A stretch of 64,000 nt of DNA, taken from assembly GCA_034211175.1 (NCBI GenBank), contig JAXHUH010000352.1, positions 93,226 through 157,225 of the forward strand, given 5' to 3'. This stretch comes from JAXHUH01 sp034211175 (lineage in GTDB: Bacteria; Actinomycetota; Acidimicrobiia; Acidimicrobiales; CAIXPF01). The notes beneath the pieces were generated by a model that searched no databases, was not told the origin of the DNA, and was given only the letters and a program-made list of their open reading frames with translations. The translations under genes and the position numbers were made by a program. This document shows, in pieces, positions 34,458-44,182 of this stretch (the stretch's first letter is position 1; every line of letters starts with the position of its first letter).

Positions 34458-35435
34458 ATGACGCGCCTTGCGCTCCAGCTCCACGGCAACCTCGAACCGG
34501 AGCGCTACGGCGAGCTCGCCGCCCGCGCCGAGCAGTACGGCCTCGTCGACTGCACGGTCCACGACCTGCTGTTCCGCCGCCCGGTGTGGCCGCTGCTGTG
34601 CGACGTGGCCCGGGCCACCACCCGGGTCGCCGTCGGGCCGAACGTCACCCATCCCCACCTCGTGCACCCGGTGGTGACCGCGACCAACGTCGCCCACCTC
34701 GACGACGTGTCCGGCGGGAGGGCGGTGCTCGGCATCGGCCGGGGCTCGTTCTACGACACGGTCGGCCTCGCCCCGCCCGGCGGCCTCGCCGCCGTGGAGG
34801 AGGCGGTCGAGGTGATCGGGCGGGTCCTCGCCCACGACACCGGCGGCTGGGACGGCCGCTGGTTCCGCCTCGCCCCGGGCCACGCGCTCCTCACCGGCGA
34901 ACCACGCTCGGTGCCGGTGTTCCTCGGTTGCCACGGCCCGAAGGCGGTGGCCCTCGCCGGTCGACGCGGCTGGGGCGTGCGCATGGCGGCCCAGTGGGAC
35001 CCGGCCTACCCGCTCGAGATGCGCGAGGTGATGCGACGGGCCGCCGCCGACGCCGGCCGCGACCCCGACGGGGTCCGGTTCGTCGTCGAGACGTGGCCGA
35101 GCCTCCATCCCGACCGCGAGAAGGCACGGGCGTACGCGCGGCGCCTCCTCGCCAACTTCCTGCCCCGCCTGGGGCCCCTGTTGGGGTTCTACGGGATCGC
35201 CGAGGCCGAGGTGGAGGCCGCCCGGGCCGCGTCGGCCGGCGACGAGCGCGCGCTCGACGCCATCACCGATGCGACCATCGACCGGTTCATGGCCGCCGGC
35301 GACCGGGAGGACCTGGCCCGGGGCCTGGGAGCGCTGGCCGACGCCGGCTTCGACGAGGTCAGCTTCAGCGGCCAGCTCGGCCCCGACATCGACACCGCCC
35401 TCGACATGATCGGCGCCGCGGCCCGACCCCGCTGA
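34458..35435 (+). CDS. LLM-class F420/FMN-dependent oxidoreductase
   Basis: A 325-residue luciferase-like (β/α)8 oxidoreductase. VAVGPNVTHPHLVHPVVTA, then AHLDDVSGGRAVLGIGRGS, are the family core sequences binding the flavin or deazaflavin. PVFLGCHGPKAVALAGRRG is the late conserved element. Actinobacterial members often use coenzyme F420 to reduce or oxidise alcohols, enoyl groups or nitro groups. The specific substrate is unknown. The start is ATG 34458, 16 bp after the ligase stop, in the same operon. Confidence 0.88.
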   Translation: MTRLALQLHGNLEPERYGELAARAEQYGLVDCTVHDLLFRRPVWPLLCDVARATTRVAVGPNVTHPHLVHPVVTATNVAHLDDVSGGRAVLGIGRGSFYDTVGLAPPGGLAAVEEAVEVIGRVLAHDTGGWDGRWFRLAPGHALLTGEPRSVPVFLGCHGPKAVALAGRRGWGVRMAAQWDPAYPLEMREVMRRAAADAGRDPDGVRFVVETWPSLHPDREKARAYARRLLANFLPRLGPLLGFYGIAEAEVEAARAASAGDERALDAITDATIDRFMAAGDREDLARGLGALADAGFDEVSFSGQLGPDIDTALDMIGAAARPR

Positions 35436-35567
35436 CCAGCCGGGCGGGCCGTCGGCACCCGAGGCCGGATCGCCCGCGCAGGGCCCGCACCGCCGCGAAC
35501 GCCGAGGTGGCCGAGTGCGCGGACCGGGCCACGGGACGCGCAGAGTCGTGAACTAGGTTCTGGTTCG

Positions 35568-37892
35568 GTGAGCGAGGTGGTTGCCGCAGTTCCCGCGACG
35601 GTGAGCATCAACCTGCTCGCGCCGCGACTGCCGGGCGGGCTGGTCGATCGACCGCGGCTCGAGTCCCGCCTCGGTCCCGGCACCGGCGCCTCGTGGACTC
35701 TCGTGGTCGGCCCTCCCGGCTCGGGTAAGACGACGCTCGTGCGGAGCTGGTTGGAGCGGTGGCCCGGCCCCTGGGCATGGGTCGGGATCGACACCGGCGG
35801 GCCCACCCACGGGCACGTCATCGAGCTCATCGTGCGCGGCCTGCACGGCTCGCACGCCGCGGGAACACTCGATGCACTCGATGCGCTCGACATGGACGAG
35901 ACCACCGACGACGACCTGCTCGGCGCACTCCTGGCGGGGCTCACGGCGGAACCCGGGCCCGGCAACCACCCCCGCGCCGGACCCGACGCCACCGGCGACC
36001 GTCCGGCCGTCGTGGTCATCGACGACGCACACTGCCTCGAAGGGGTCGAGTGGCGCCAGCTCCACCGGCTCCTGCGCCACCTGCCACCGACGCTCCACCT
36101 CGTCGTGATCAGCCGAAGCGACCCCCCGATCCCGATGGGCCGCGAGCGGGCGAGCGGACGCATGACCGAGGTGCGGGCGGAGCACCTCGCCTTCGACCTC
36201 GCCGAGACCCGCCGCCTCGTCGCAGCGTCTGGTGAGGTACGCACGCCGGAGGTCGCCGACGACCTGCACGCCAGGACCGAGGGCTGGGTGGCCGGACTGC
36301 GCCTCGCGCTGCTCGCGGCGCGCGACGGCGCGGACCTGCGCGGCCTCGTCACCAGCTTCGGGGGCACACACGCCAGCGTCACCGAGCTGCTGGTCGAGGA
36401 GGTGCTCGAGCGCCTACCCGAGGAGCGGCGGGCGTTCCTCCTCGATGCCTCCGTGCTCGGCGTCCTCGATGCGCAGCTCTGCGAGGTCGTCACCGGGCGC
36501 ACGGACGCCGGCGAGTTGCTCGACCGCCTCGCCCGCGACGGGGTGTTCCTCACCAGGGCCGGGGACCACGCCGACCCCGGGCCCGACGCCCCGCCCGACC
36601 GCTACCGATTCCACCCGTTGTTCGCCGAGTTCCTCCAGCACGTGCAGCGGCACGGCGACCCGTCGAGGGTGAGGGAGCGGCGGCTGCGGCTCGCCGACTG
36701 GCTCCTGGCCCACGACCGACCGGTCGATGCCATCGAGCACCTGCTGGTCGCCGAAGAGCACACGAGGGCCCACGACGTCCTCCTGGAGCACTTCGACGCC
36801 ATCTACGTCGGGCCCCACCGACGCGACCTCGGCCGCTGGTTGGCGGCGGTGCCCGACGACGTCGTCGCCGCGACGACCGAACGGGCCGTGTCCCACACGG
36901 CGTGCCTCGCGCTCGTCGCCCACGAGGACCTGCGACGGTGGTTCGCGCACTGCGACGAGCGCGTCGCGCCCGACGACGATGCCAACCACTCGCGCCTGGC
37001 CGCGATGACCGCCCTCAACCGCGGCTACAACGGTCGGGCGGAGGAGATGCGGACGCGGTGGCACGAGTCGCGGGCCCGGCGGCCGGCGCAGCGGCACGAG
37101 CCGCTCGACGAGGTCCTCGCCCTCTGGGACGCCCGTCTCGAGGCCCATCTCGGCGACCCCGAACGGGCGATCGACATCGCCCGGGCCCTGCTGTCGCAGG
37201 AACGCGGCGTCATCCACGACGCCGTGGCCCTCAGCGTGCTCGCCGGCGCCTTCGCTGCCGCCGGCCGCGACGAGGATGCGCTGGCCATCGCCGAGCGTTC
37301 CGTGCAGCGGTGGCGCGATGCCGGCGCACCGGACCTGCCCGGCATGGCCGACGCGCTGACCGTGTGCGCGACGGCCCGGCGGCGCGACGGCGAGCTCGAC
37401 GAGGCCGAGGACCTCGTCGATCTGGCGTTGGCCATCGTGCCGCGGCCGAGGTACCCGCATCTGCTCAGCTGCATCCCGCTCGTCGAGCGGGCCCGGATCC
37501 ACCGCGCCCGTGGGCTCACCACGTGGCGCTCCGACCTGGTGACGACCGCCGAGGAGCTGCGCCTGTCGGGTGCACCCGACGAGCTCATCGCCTGGGTCGA
37601 CCGCGCCCGTCGCGAGGGCGGCCCGGAGCCGACCGCTCGGCCGACCCCGCCCGGACCTCCGCCCATCCTCCCGGCGGGGCTCGAACCGCTGGTGGAGGAG
37701 CTCACGTCCCGTGAGCGCACGATCCTCGGGTTCCTGGCGAGCCACCTCACGTTCCCGCAGATCGGTGGCGAGCTGTGCATCTCGCGTCACACCGTGAAGT
37801 CCCACGTCGCGCGGATCTACCGCAAGCTCGGCGTGTCGTCGCGCTCGGAGGCGATCGACGCCGCCCGCGCACGCGGGCTGCTGCCCGCCTGA
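35568..37892 (+). CDS. MalT-like LuxR-family ATP-dependent regulator
   Basis: A 774-residue signal-transduction ATPase. Walker A (VVGPPGSGKTTL, ~46-57) and Walker B (PAVVVIDDAHCLE) form the N-terminal STAND NTPase. A large central helical/TPR-like sensor domain follows (~400-690). A LuxR helix-turn-helix closes the protein: LTSRERTILGFLASHLTFPQ then GGELCISRHTVKSHVARIYR and KLGVSSRSEAIDAARARGL. Such proteins bind an inducer and ATP, oligomerise and activate promoters. The start is GTG 35568. The target genes are not obvious. Confidence 0.9.
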   Translation: MSEVVAAVPATVSINLLAPRLPGGLVDRPRLESRLGPGTGASWTLVVGPPGSGKTTLVRSWLERWPGPWAWVGIDTGGPTHGHVIELIVRGLHGSHAAGTLDALDALDMDETTDDDLLGALLAGLTAEPGPGNHPRAGPDATGDRPAVVVIDDAHCLEGVEWRQLHRLLRHLPPTLHLVVISRSDPPIPMGRERASGRMTEVRAEHLAFDLAETRRLVAASGEVRTPEVADDLHARTEGWVAGLRLALLAARDGADLRGLVTSFGGTHASVTELLVEEVLERLPEERRAFLLDASVLGVLDAQLCEVVTGRTDAGELLDRLARDGVFLTRAGDHADPGPDAPPDRYRFHPLFAEFLQHVQRHGDPSRVRERRLRLADWLLAHDRPVDAIEHLLVAEEHTRAHDVLLEHFDAIYVGPHRRDLGRWLAAVPDDVVAATTERAVSHTACLALVAHEDLRRWFAHCDERVAPDDDANHSRLAAMTALNRGYNGRAEEMRTRWHESRARRPAQRHEPLDEVLALWDARLEAHLGDPERAIDIARALLSQERGVIHDAVALSVLAGAFAAAGRDEDALAIAERSVQRWRDAGAPDLPGMADALTVCATARRRDGELDEAEDLVDLALAIVPRPRYPHLLSCIPLVERARIHRARGLTTWRSDLVTTAEELRLSGAPDELIAWVDRARREGGPEPTARPTPPGPPPILPAGLEPLVEELTSRERTILGFLASHLTFPQIGGELCISRHTVKSHVARIYRKLGVSSRSEAIDAARARGLLPA

Positions 37893-37943
37893 GCCGACGT
37901 CGGGACCGGTGACGGCGGGCCCGCAATTCATCCCAACGGGGCG

Positions 37944-38186
37944 ATGAGCCCGGGGAGCGGACGTGCGATCGTCCGGCTCGTGCGTGTCGTGATCCGCGTC
38001 GCCGGGAGCGTGGGGCCGGTGGTCGCGTCGGCCTTCGACGACCTGGAGGTTCGCACGGAGACCGTCGTCTCCGGCTCGGTCGTCGACGACGCCGCGCTCC
38101 ATGGCGTCCTCCAACGCCTGCGTGACCTCGGCCTGTCCGTCGCCGACCTGTGGGTCTCGAGCAACGACGCCCCCGACGCGGCCTGA
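37944..38186 (+). CDS. Small conserved hypothetical protein
   Basis: An 80-residue protein beginning at ATG 37944. AFDDLEVRTETVVSGSVVDD, then AALHGVLQRLRDLGLSVADL, matches a widespread short family of hypothetical proteins of the ferredoxin-like/ACT-like kind, with a β-strand core and the LHGVL.R.RDLGL helix. Its role is unknown. It follows the LuxR-type regulator by 51 bp and may be co-transcribed with it. Confidence 0.6.
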   Translation: MSPGSGRAIVRLVRVVIRVAGSVGPVVASAFDDLEVRTETVVSGSVVDDAALHGVLQRLRDLGLSVADLWVSSNDAPDAA

Positions 38187-38312
38187 CGATGAATCGTCCC
38201 ATCCAGGCGATGCCGTCTGGTCCCCACGCGTGAGGACATCGTCCGGACCGGTTCGACCGATCGACGGGCCCGCTCGAGCGCGGCGGCTCGTCGGGTCCGG
38301 CGGCGCCGTGCC

Positions 38313-39839
38313 GTGGGCGACGATGCAGCGAGTGAGTGGATGATGCACCGATCGGAGGATGACGTCGGGCCGGAGGCGCCGTCGACGGAGGCGACGATCG
38401 CCGCGCTCGAGCGAGCGCTCGCCAGCGCGCCGTTCGTGAACGCCGACCGGATGCGCCAGATGCTGCGGTTCGTCGTCACCGAGACGCTGGCCGGACGTGC
38501 GTTCCGGGTCAAGGAGCGCACCATCGCCATCGAGGCGCTCGGCCGAGCGACGGACTTCGACCCCCGCCACGACGCGGTCGTCCGGGTTCTCGCCCGCCGT
38601 GTACGGAACGCGCTCAGCGAGTACTACGAGGACGGCGGAGCGGGCGAGTCCGTCCGGATCGACCTCCCCAAGGGCCGGTACACGCCACGTTTCGTGCCGG
38701 TCGAGCCCGGCGTGACCGATCTCGCCCAGGGGCCTCCCACCCCGTCGACGCCGGCCACCACTGCCGACCCGACCTGGCCCATCGCCTCGATCGCCGGCCC
38801 CCTCGTCGCCGTGGAGTCGTTCGACACCGCCGATCCGCGCGATCTCCCGATTCCGGCGCGCGGCGTCGCCGAGACCCTCGTGGCGCGTCTCGCGTCGCTT
38901 CCCGCGCTGCGCGTCCGCGGGCCGTTGCCGGTCGGGGACGGCGTGCCCGCATCGGCGGCACACCAGGCGACACCGCACTACGTCGTCCGGGGAACGACCG
39001 AGCTCGCCGGCGCGGACGTCCGCGTCACCGCGTGGCTCACCGAGACGACGACGGGCGAAGCGGTGTGGTCCCGGGTGGTCGACGCCAGGATCGCCGAGGC
39101 GCACCCGTTCGCCGTTCGTGACCTCGCCGCCGACTGCCTGGCAGCGTCACTCGCCGACCTGCGCGGCGCGGTGCACCGGGACGCGGCCGCCCGTCGGCTC
39201 GACGCCGATGAGCGCGGACCCTACGACCTGCTCGTGGCCGCGTTCGCGGTGCTCGACGATCCCGAGCGGAATCGGCTCCGACACGCGGTGCACGGGCTGG
39301 AGGTGCTGGCCGCAGCCGACGACGCACCGGCGATCGTGTCGAGTGCGCTCGCCATTGCGCTCATCGAGGACCTCGTCGCGGGCCACGGGCTCTTCGACGA
39401 CGGGTGGCCGCGCGCCGAGCTGCTCGTGGACCGGGCGACGAGTGCCGACCGCCGGTGCCCGTGGACCGAGGTCGCACGGTCGTTCCTCCACCTGCATCGG
39501 GGCCACCCCGTCTCGGCGCACCGATGTGCAGCCGTCGCGGCCACGCTCGGCCCGTTCCACCCGACCGTGCTCCGCCCGGCGGCCGGCGTGCTCTGCGCGC
39601 TCGGCGACGACGATGGTGCCCGAAGCCTGCTCCGGCGATGCGAGCTGCTCGACCCCGACGGTCCGGGCAACCCTGTCGTGTCCCCGACCGGGGCCCCCAC
39701 TGCGGCCACGAACGTGAGCGGCGACCCGGCGGCGCGGGCGTGGGCGGCGCGCGCCGCCACCCTGCTGCATCCGTCACCGCGTCGGGCCCACCCAACGGCG
39801 CGGCGGTCGGACGTCGGGCTCAGTGCCGCACGCGGGTGA
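38313..39839 (+). CDS. Protein with N-terminal DNA-binding-like domain and TPR-like C-terminus
   Basis: A ~508-residue protein of a widespread uncharacterised family. Residues ~40-115 (MRQMLRFVVTETLAGRAFRV, VRVLARRVRNALSEYYED, RIDLPKGRYTPRF) form the conserved N-terminal domain often joined to TolB/FlgO-like or TPR parts and probably DNA-binding. A central β-rich region (~150-260, HYVVRGTTELAGADVRVTAW) resembles FlgO/TolB N-terminal domains. The rest is helical. GTG 38313 or ATG 38340 may be the start. Its 3' end overlaps the convergent PrsW gene by 20 bp. Confidence 0.65.
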   Translation: MGDDAASEWMMHRSEDDVGPEAPSTEATIAALERALASAPFVNADRMRQMLRFVVTETLAGRAFRVKERTIAIEALGRATDFDPRHDAVVRVLARRVRNALSEYYEDGGAGESVRIDLPKGRYTPRFVPVEPGVTDLAQGPPTPSTPATTADPTWPIASIAGPLVAVESFDTADPRDLPIPARGVAETLVARLASLPALRVRGPLPVGDGVPASAAHQATPHYVVRGTTELAGADVRVTAWLTETTTGEAVWSRVVDARIAEAHPFAVRDLAADCLAASLADLRGAVHRDAAARRLDADERGPYDLLVAAFAVLDDPERNRLRHAVHGLEVLAAADDAPAIVSSALAIALIEDLVAGHGLFDDGWPRAELLVDRATSADRRCPWTEVARSFLHLHRGHPVSAHRCAAVAATLGPFHPTVLRPAAGVLCALGDDDGARSLLRRCELLDPDGPGNPVVSPTGAPTAATNVSGDPAARAWAARAATLLHPSPRRAHPTARRSDVGLSAARG

Positions 39840-40983
39840 CCTCGGCACGGGCGTGGCGGACGTCGGGGGTCTCGACACCGCCGTCGGTGCCGAGCTGGTC
39901 AGCGAGCTCGAGGCCGGCTTCGAGCACGTTCCCGGCGCGCGTGCGCTCGGCGCGGCTCCCCTTCGACCGGACGAAGCGACGCCGCTCGCGACGGGTCGCG
40001 ACGATCGCGTCGACCTCCTCGGCACCCAACACGCCCGCGGCGACCTCGGGGCCGAGGATGTCGCGGGTCCACTGCTGCTCGGGCGCCGCCGCCATGCGGT
40101 AGACCCGCACGAACGTCACGACGATCACGACGCACAGCACGAAGTACATCGGGTAGACGAGCGCGTCGTTGCCACCCATCAGCGCGCGGGCCGCATCCCA
40201 GATGCCGTGGAACACCATGGCGAGCACGATCAGGCCGATCCCGAGGGCGCGCCGCGGCGTCACGGTCGGACGGCCCAAGAGCCAGATGAGCCCGGCGCCG
40301 GTGATGCCGGACCACATCCAGTGGCCGGTCGCGCCGAGAACCGTCCGTAAGACCATCACCTGCGTGCCACCCGAGGGCTCGCCGAAGGCGTTGGCGGTGC
40401 CGGTGTAGACGTACTGGACGTCCTCGAACACCTGGAACGCGAGGCCACCCAGCATCCCGAGGATCATGCCGTCGAGCGGCGACCGGACGACCCGCGGCGC
40501 GATGCCGAGGATCAGCACGACCGGCATGAGCTTGCTGATCTCCTCCGAGATCGGTGCGGTGATGCCCGGCCCCCAGTCAAGCGCGACGTCCGAGCCGGCG
40601 AGCTTGCCGATGATGGCGATCAACGCGTCGTTGAAGTGCACGGACATGGCGAACGTCGAGACCAGCCCACCGAACAGGAACGTGAGCACCCGAAGGTTCG
40701 TCGGGATGTTCGAGTACCGGTCGAGCCGGGTGATGATCCAGAGGATCACCGCGCCGTAGATGGCGAACCATGCCGTGCCCTGGGCCAGTGAGCCGGTGTA
40801 GGCGACGATCGCGTCCTGGATGTCGGCGTAGAAGTTCGCGATCCCGGCGATGAACAGGAAGACCATCACCCAGAAGGTGAAGTTCCTGGGCTGGACGATG
40901 CGCACGGTGTGGCCCCAGCCCGAGGCGCGAATGGCGTCGGTCCGTGCGAGCTCGAGGGGAGCGTTCCCGGTGTTGGCCGTCAT
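39820..40983 (-). CDS. PrsW-family intramembrane metalloprotease
   Basis: A 387-residue, roughly eight-helix membrane protein. The PrsW/CAAX-like motifs are EEISK (E147-E148), FQVFE (F183-E187), HWMWS (H221) and HGIWD (H259), the expected metal ligands and catalytic Glu residues. Such proteases cleave anti-sigma or other membrane proteins. The C-terminal ~90 residues are cytoplasmic, charged and unassigned. The start shares one base with the stop of the upstream membrane-protein gene (40983), so its likely partner or substrate is that single-pass protein. Confidence 0.87.
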   Translation of the reverse strand: MTANTGNAPLELARTDAIRASGWGHTVRIVQPRNFTFWVMVFLFIAGIANFYADIQDAIVAYTGSLAQGTAWFAIYGAVILWIITRLDRYSNIPTNLRVLTFLFGGLVSTFAMSVHFNDALIAIIGKLAGSDVALDWGPGITAPISEEISKLMPVVLILGIAPRVVRSPLDGMILGMLGGLAFQVFEDVQYVYTGTANAFGEPSGGTQVMVLRTVLGATGHWMWSGITGAGLIWLLGRPTVTPRRALGIGLIVLAMVFHGIWDAARALMGGNDALVYPMYFVLCVVIVVTFVRVYRMAAAPEQQWTRDILGPEVAAGVLGAEEVDAIVATRRERRRFVRSKGSRAERTRAGNVLEAGLELADQLGTDGGVETPDVRHARAEVTRVRH

Positions 40984-41666
40984 CAGCCCGTCTCCTCGTC
41001 GCCGTTCGGCTGGTAGCGGACGCTGGTGAGCATCTCAGCGATCTCCTGCTCGTCGCCCTCGGCGTCGGGCTGGCCGTTGGCCCGCAGGTCGACCCCGATC
41101 GTCTGGCCGTCCTCGAGCTCGAACACGTACACGGCGATGATCCCGCCCTGGTCCACGCCGAGGTAGCTCACGGCCTCGCCGGCGACACCGTCGACGCTCG
41201 CGATCCGGACCCGGTCCTGGAGGTCCTCGGCGAGCACCTCCTCGAGCTCGTCGTCGATCTCGAGCACGCGGTCCAACAGCTCGGTCGGCGTGCCGTCCCA
41301 GGCCGCGGTGTGGACCTCGAAGGTGAGCTCGTCACTCTCGAGCGTCGCCGCACCCGTGCCGATCGGCACACCCGAGATGTTGTCGTCGTCGACGCGCACG
41401 CCCTGCGCAAGGTTCCAGCCACCGGCGGCCTCGAAGGTCAGCTCGCCGGCGCCGAGGTCGATGAGATCGCCGTCGTCGGTGGGATCGTCCCAGTCGATGA
41501 GGCTGTTGACGCCGGGCACCACATGGGCCCACAGGAACCAGACCACGAGGAGCACGACGCCGGGCCAGATCGTGCGCTTGTCGAACCCGCCGACCCGCTG
41601 GTCGACGGGTACCCGGTCGTCCTCGGTTGGTGGCGCCGCCACCGTCCTCACGTCCACATCGGACAT
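40983..41666 (-). CDS. Single-pass membrane protein upstream of PrsW
   Basis: A 227-residue hypothetical protein. A polar N-terminus (~1-31) precedes one membrane helix (TIWPGVVLLVVWFLWAHVV, ~32-50). The extracytoplasmic acidic β-rich domain (LTFEAAGGWNLAQGVRV, VYVFELEDGQTIGVDLRANG) has no recognised family. Translation is coupled to the PrsW-like protease downstream. A protease substrate, anti-sigma-like factor or sensor is conceivable. A TTCGA-T-TCGAA repeat (41693-41703) lies 26 bp upstream of its ATG. Confidence 0.6.
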   Translation of the reverse strand: MSDVDVRTVAAPPTEDDRVPVDQRVGGFDKRTIWPGVVLLVVWFLWAHVVPGVNSLIDWDDPTDDGDLIDLGAGELTFEAAGGWNLAQGVRVDDDNISGVPIGTGAATLESDELTFEVHTAAWDGTPTELLDRVLEIDDELEEVLAEDLQDRVRIASVDGVAGEAVSYLGVDQGGIIAVYVFELEDGQTIGVDLRANGQPDAEGDEQEIAEMLTSVRYQPNGDEETG

Positions 41667-41692
41667 CGTTCGCCCCTCCCGTTGCTCATTGC

Positions 41693-41703
41693 TTCGATTC
41701 GAA
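41693..41703. promoter_or_regulatory. Short inverted repeat before the PrsW operon
   Basis: TTCGA-T-TCGAA is a perfect 5+1+5 repeat, also containing ATTCGAAT (41697-41704). It lies in the 80-bp gap between the PrsW operon and the kinase-flippase gene and may be an operator. Confidence 0.3.
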
Positions 41704-41746
41704 TGCCCGTGTCGCCGCGCGGTTGCCCGTTGCCGTTGCCGGTCGG

Positions 41747-44182
41747 TCAGAGGTAGTCGTTGCGCTGGAGCCAGGTGAACGCGAGCCAGCCCGGCAGGAT
41801 CGGGACCCAGAACGTGAAGAGGCGGTACATGAACACGGCGGGCACGGCGATCGTGTCGTCCATACCGGCGGCGACGAGCCCGCCGATGAGGGCCGCCTCG
41901 ACCGCGCCGAGGCCGCCCGGCGTCGGTGCCGCCTGGGCCACGGCCTGGCCGACCAGGTAGATCGCACCGACGGTGGCGAACGCCAGGCCGCCGCCGAACG
42001 CCTGGGTCGCGAAGTACAGGGTCACGATGTAGAAGAACGTGACCGAGATCGACCCGCCGAGGAGCATGGCCAGCTTGCCGGGTCGGCGCAGCACCTCGGA
42101 GGTGCCGTCGAGCGCCCGACGGACGACGGGCACGAGTCGGTGGAGCACGATCTGGCGGGTCCTCGGCACGGCCATGCTCAGAGCCGCGAGCGCGAGGGCG
42201 ATCCCGGCGCCGATCAGGAACCACCTCGGGTCGGGCAGCTCGAACGAGCCGAACGCGTCACGGCCCGCCCAGACGACGAACACCCCGGTGAGCGAGACGT
42301 GGCCGACGAGCCCGGCGATCGTGTTGAGGCCGACACCGGTCACGGCGACCGGCTCGTCGACCCCCTGCTTCTGGAGGAACCGGACGTTGAGGGCCATGCC
42401 CCCGAGGCCGGCGGGCGCGAGCTTCGACGCGAACGACGAGCCGACCGACGCTCCGAGCATCGGGCCGGCGGGAAGGCGCGCGGGCACCGCGCCGGCGAGG
42501 CTGGCCGCGGCGCCGACGTAGGTCCCGGCGGAGCCGAGGAGGAGCAGCGGGGTCCACGCCCAGTCGGCCTCCCGAATCTGCCGGAAGATCCCGGGCACGT
42601 CGGTGAGCTGGGGGAACAGGAAGTACGTGGCCGCGGCCAGGACGACGATGGTGAAGACCGTGTTCCGGTCGATCCGATCGAGCGAGGCGAGCTCGACCTC
42701 GGACACGTCGGTCCGGGCCAGGACCTCCTCGTGGAGCTCGTCGAGCAGCCCCTTGTGCTCCTTCAGCGACGTCTGGGTGGCGCCGCTCAGCGCCTTCATC
42801 TGCAGCCGTGGCAATGCCCGACCCACGGCCTCCTGGCCGAGCGAGGCGACCGCGGCGGCCACGGCGCGCTCGGCGCCGGTCACGACCGCGAACGAGCAGA
42901 GCATCTGGGCGACGTCGGCATCGAGGATCTCGTCGGACACCGCCAGCTCGGAGAAGCCGAAGTCGATCACCCACGGGCGGCGCTCGTCGTCGACGAACAC
43001 GTTCGCCCGCCGCAGGTCGCGGTGGGCGATGCGGTGGCGGCGCAGCATGGCGATCTGGTCCCAGACGGCCAGCATCAGGTCGTCGGTGACGTCGCTGTCG
43101 GCGACACCGTCGAGCGAGCGGCCGTCGAGCTGCTCGTAGGCGAGCAGCATCGAGTCGGCACCGACGTCGACGACACCCCGCAGTCGCGGTGTGCGGATGT
43201 CGACGTCGCGGGCCATCAGCGCCAGCAGGGCCTCGTGCTCGACCGTGCGGCGGAGTGACGAGAACGGCCGGTCGTCACCCACGTCCTTCAGGCGCAGGAA
43301 CCGGTAGATGCGGAACAGCAGGTCGGCCGAGCGCTCCTGAGCGCCGAGGACCTTCACGAACAGACCGGTGCCGTCGTCCAGCGTGCCGAAGTACGGCGTA
43401 GAGCCCCGGGCGTCGACCGAGGCGGGGTGGACCTCGGCCGCCGGGAGGCCGGCGGCGACCAGCGCGGCGCGGATCGCCGTCTCGGTCGGGCGCCGGTCGG
43501 GGCGACCGAACGCCAGGAGCACGAGGCTGCCGACCGCACCGCCGAGGGGCAGCGCGGCGAACAGCCCGAGCGGGAGCTCGGTGGTCGCGACGAGGCTGAG
43601 CAACACGACGACGGCCAGGGCCACGCCGCTCGCGGTCCGCCAACGGCGCCCGATGAACGGCTGGACGACGGTGAGCTGGGCGGCGAGCTGTGCGAGGCCG
43701 ACGACGCTGCTGGTGGCGGACGCATCGACCCCGGCCCGGATGGCGAGGCGGTTGCTGAGCACGGCCGAGGTCTGGCGGTCGATGAGCGCGTCGAGCGCCG
43801 TCATCGACGCCACGGCGATGATCGACGCGAGCACGATGTAGCCGAACAGCCGGTACCGCCTGGTGATCAGCGGCACGGCGTAGATGGCGAGCGCCACCAG
43901 GCCGGCGACGACCTCGATGCTGCCGTGCAGCACCCGCACGATCGCCGGGGGCACGAAGTCGAAGATCTCGACGACGTCCTCTTCGAACGCCAGGATGGCG
44001 TCCTCGACGGCGAGGGTGAGCCCGAGCAGCACCAGTGCGGCGGTGCCGAGCACCAGGATCCGCAGCACGTCCTGCGGCGAGCGGGTGTAGCGGCGGGTCG
44101 TGGTCTCCGTCGCACCCGCACCGGTCCGGTCGGAGCCAGCGGCCTCGTCGACGATCGTCGGTTCGTCGAGCGCGGTCGTCAC
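41747..44182 (-). CDS. Membrane protein: degenerate PAP2-like fold, kinase-like domain and UPF0104 flippase (kinase motifs intact)
   Basis: An 811-residue protein. Residues ~35-225 are membrane helices matching the position of a PAP2-like domain in the 46983 paralogue, but with no PAP2 catalytic residues. Residues ~255-465 form a soluble kinase-like domain with intact motifs: β3 Lys277 (LFVKVLG), αC Glu (VEHEALL), H387-R388-D389 with Asn394 (HRDLRRAN) and D407-F408-G409 (VIDFGFSE). From ~510 on, a multi-helix UPF0104/MprF-type lipid flippase domain follows (AAPTPGGLGAVEAALIGG). GTG 44182 overlaps the stop of the adjacent PAP2 gene by four bases. It probably senses or phosphorylates something to control lipid-carrier traffic; the function is undemonstrated. 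Confidence 0.78.
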   Translation of the reverse strand: MTTALDEPTIVDEAAGSDRTGAGATETTTRRYTRSPQDVLRILVLGTAALVLLGLTLAVEDAILAFEEDVVEIFDFVPPAIVRVLHGSIEVVAGLVALAIYAVPLITRRYRLFGYIVLASIIAVASMTALDALIDRQTSAVLSNRLAIRAGVDASATSSVVGLAQLAAQLTVVQPFIGRRWRTASGVALAVVVLLSLVATTELPLGLFAALPLGGAVGSLVLLAFGRPDRRPTETAIRAALVAAGLPAAEVHPASVDARGSTPYFGTLDDGTGLFVKVLGAQERSADLLFRIYRFLRLKDVGDDRPFSSLRRTVEHEALLALMARDVDIRTPRLRGVVDVGADSMLLAYEQLDGRSLDGVADSDVTDDLMLAVWDQIAMLRRHRIAHRDLRRANVFVDDERRPWVIDFGFSELAVSDEILDADVAQMLCSFAVVTGAERAVAAAVASLGQEAVGRALPRLQMKALSGATQTSLKEHKGLLDELHEEVLARTDVSEVELASLDRIDRNTVFTIVVLAAATYFLFPQLTDVPGIFRQIREADWAWTPLLLLGSAGTYVGAAASLAGAVPARLPAGPMLGASVGSSFASKLAPAGLGGMALNVRFLQKQGVDEPVAVTGVGLNTIAGLVGHVSLTGVFVVWAGRDAFGSFELPDPRWFLIGAGIALALAALSMAVPRTRQIVLHRLVPVVRRALDGTSEVLRRPGKLAMLLGGSISVTFFYIVTLYFATQAFGGGLAFATVGAIYLVGQAVAQAAPTPGGLGAVEAALIGGLVAAGMDDTIAVPAVFMYRLFTFWVPILPGWLAFTWLQRNDYL

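Noticed and set aside
36414..39104. Large minus-strand open frame opposite the LuxR regulator
   Set aside because: It spans two confident plus-strand genes and encodes only low-complexity sequence.
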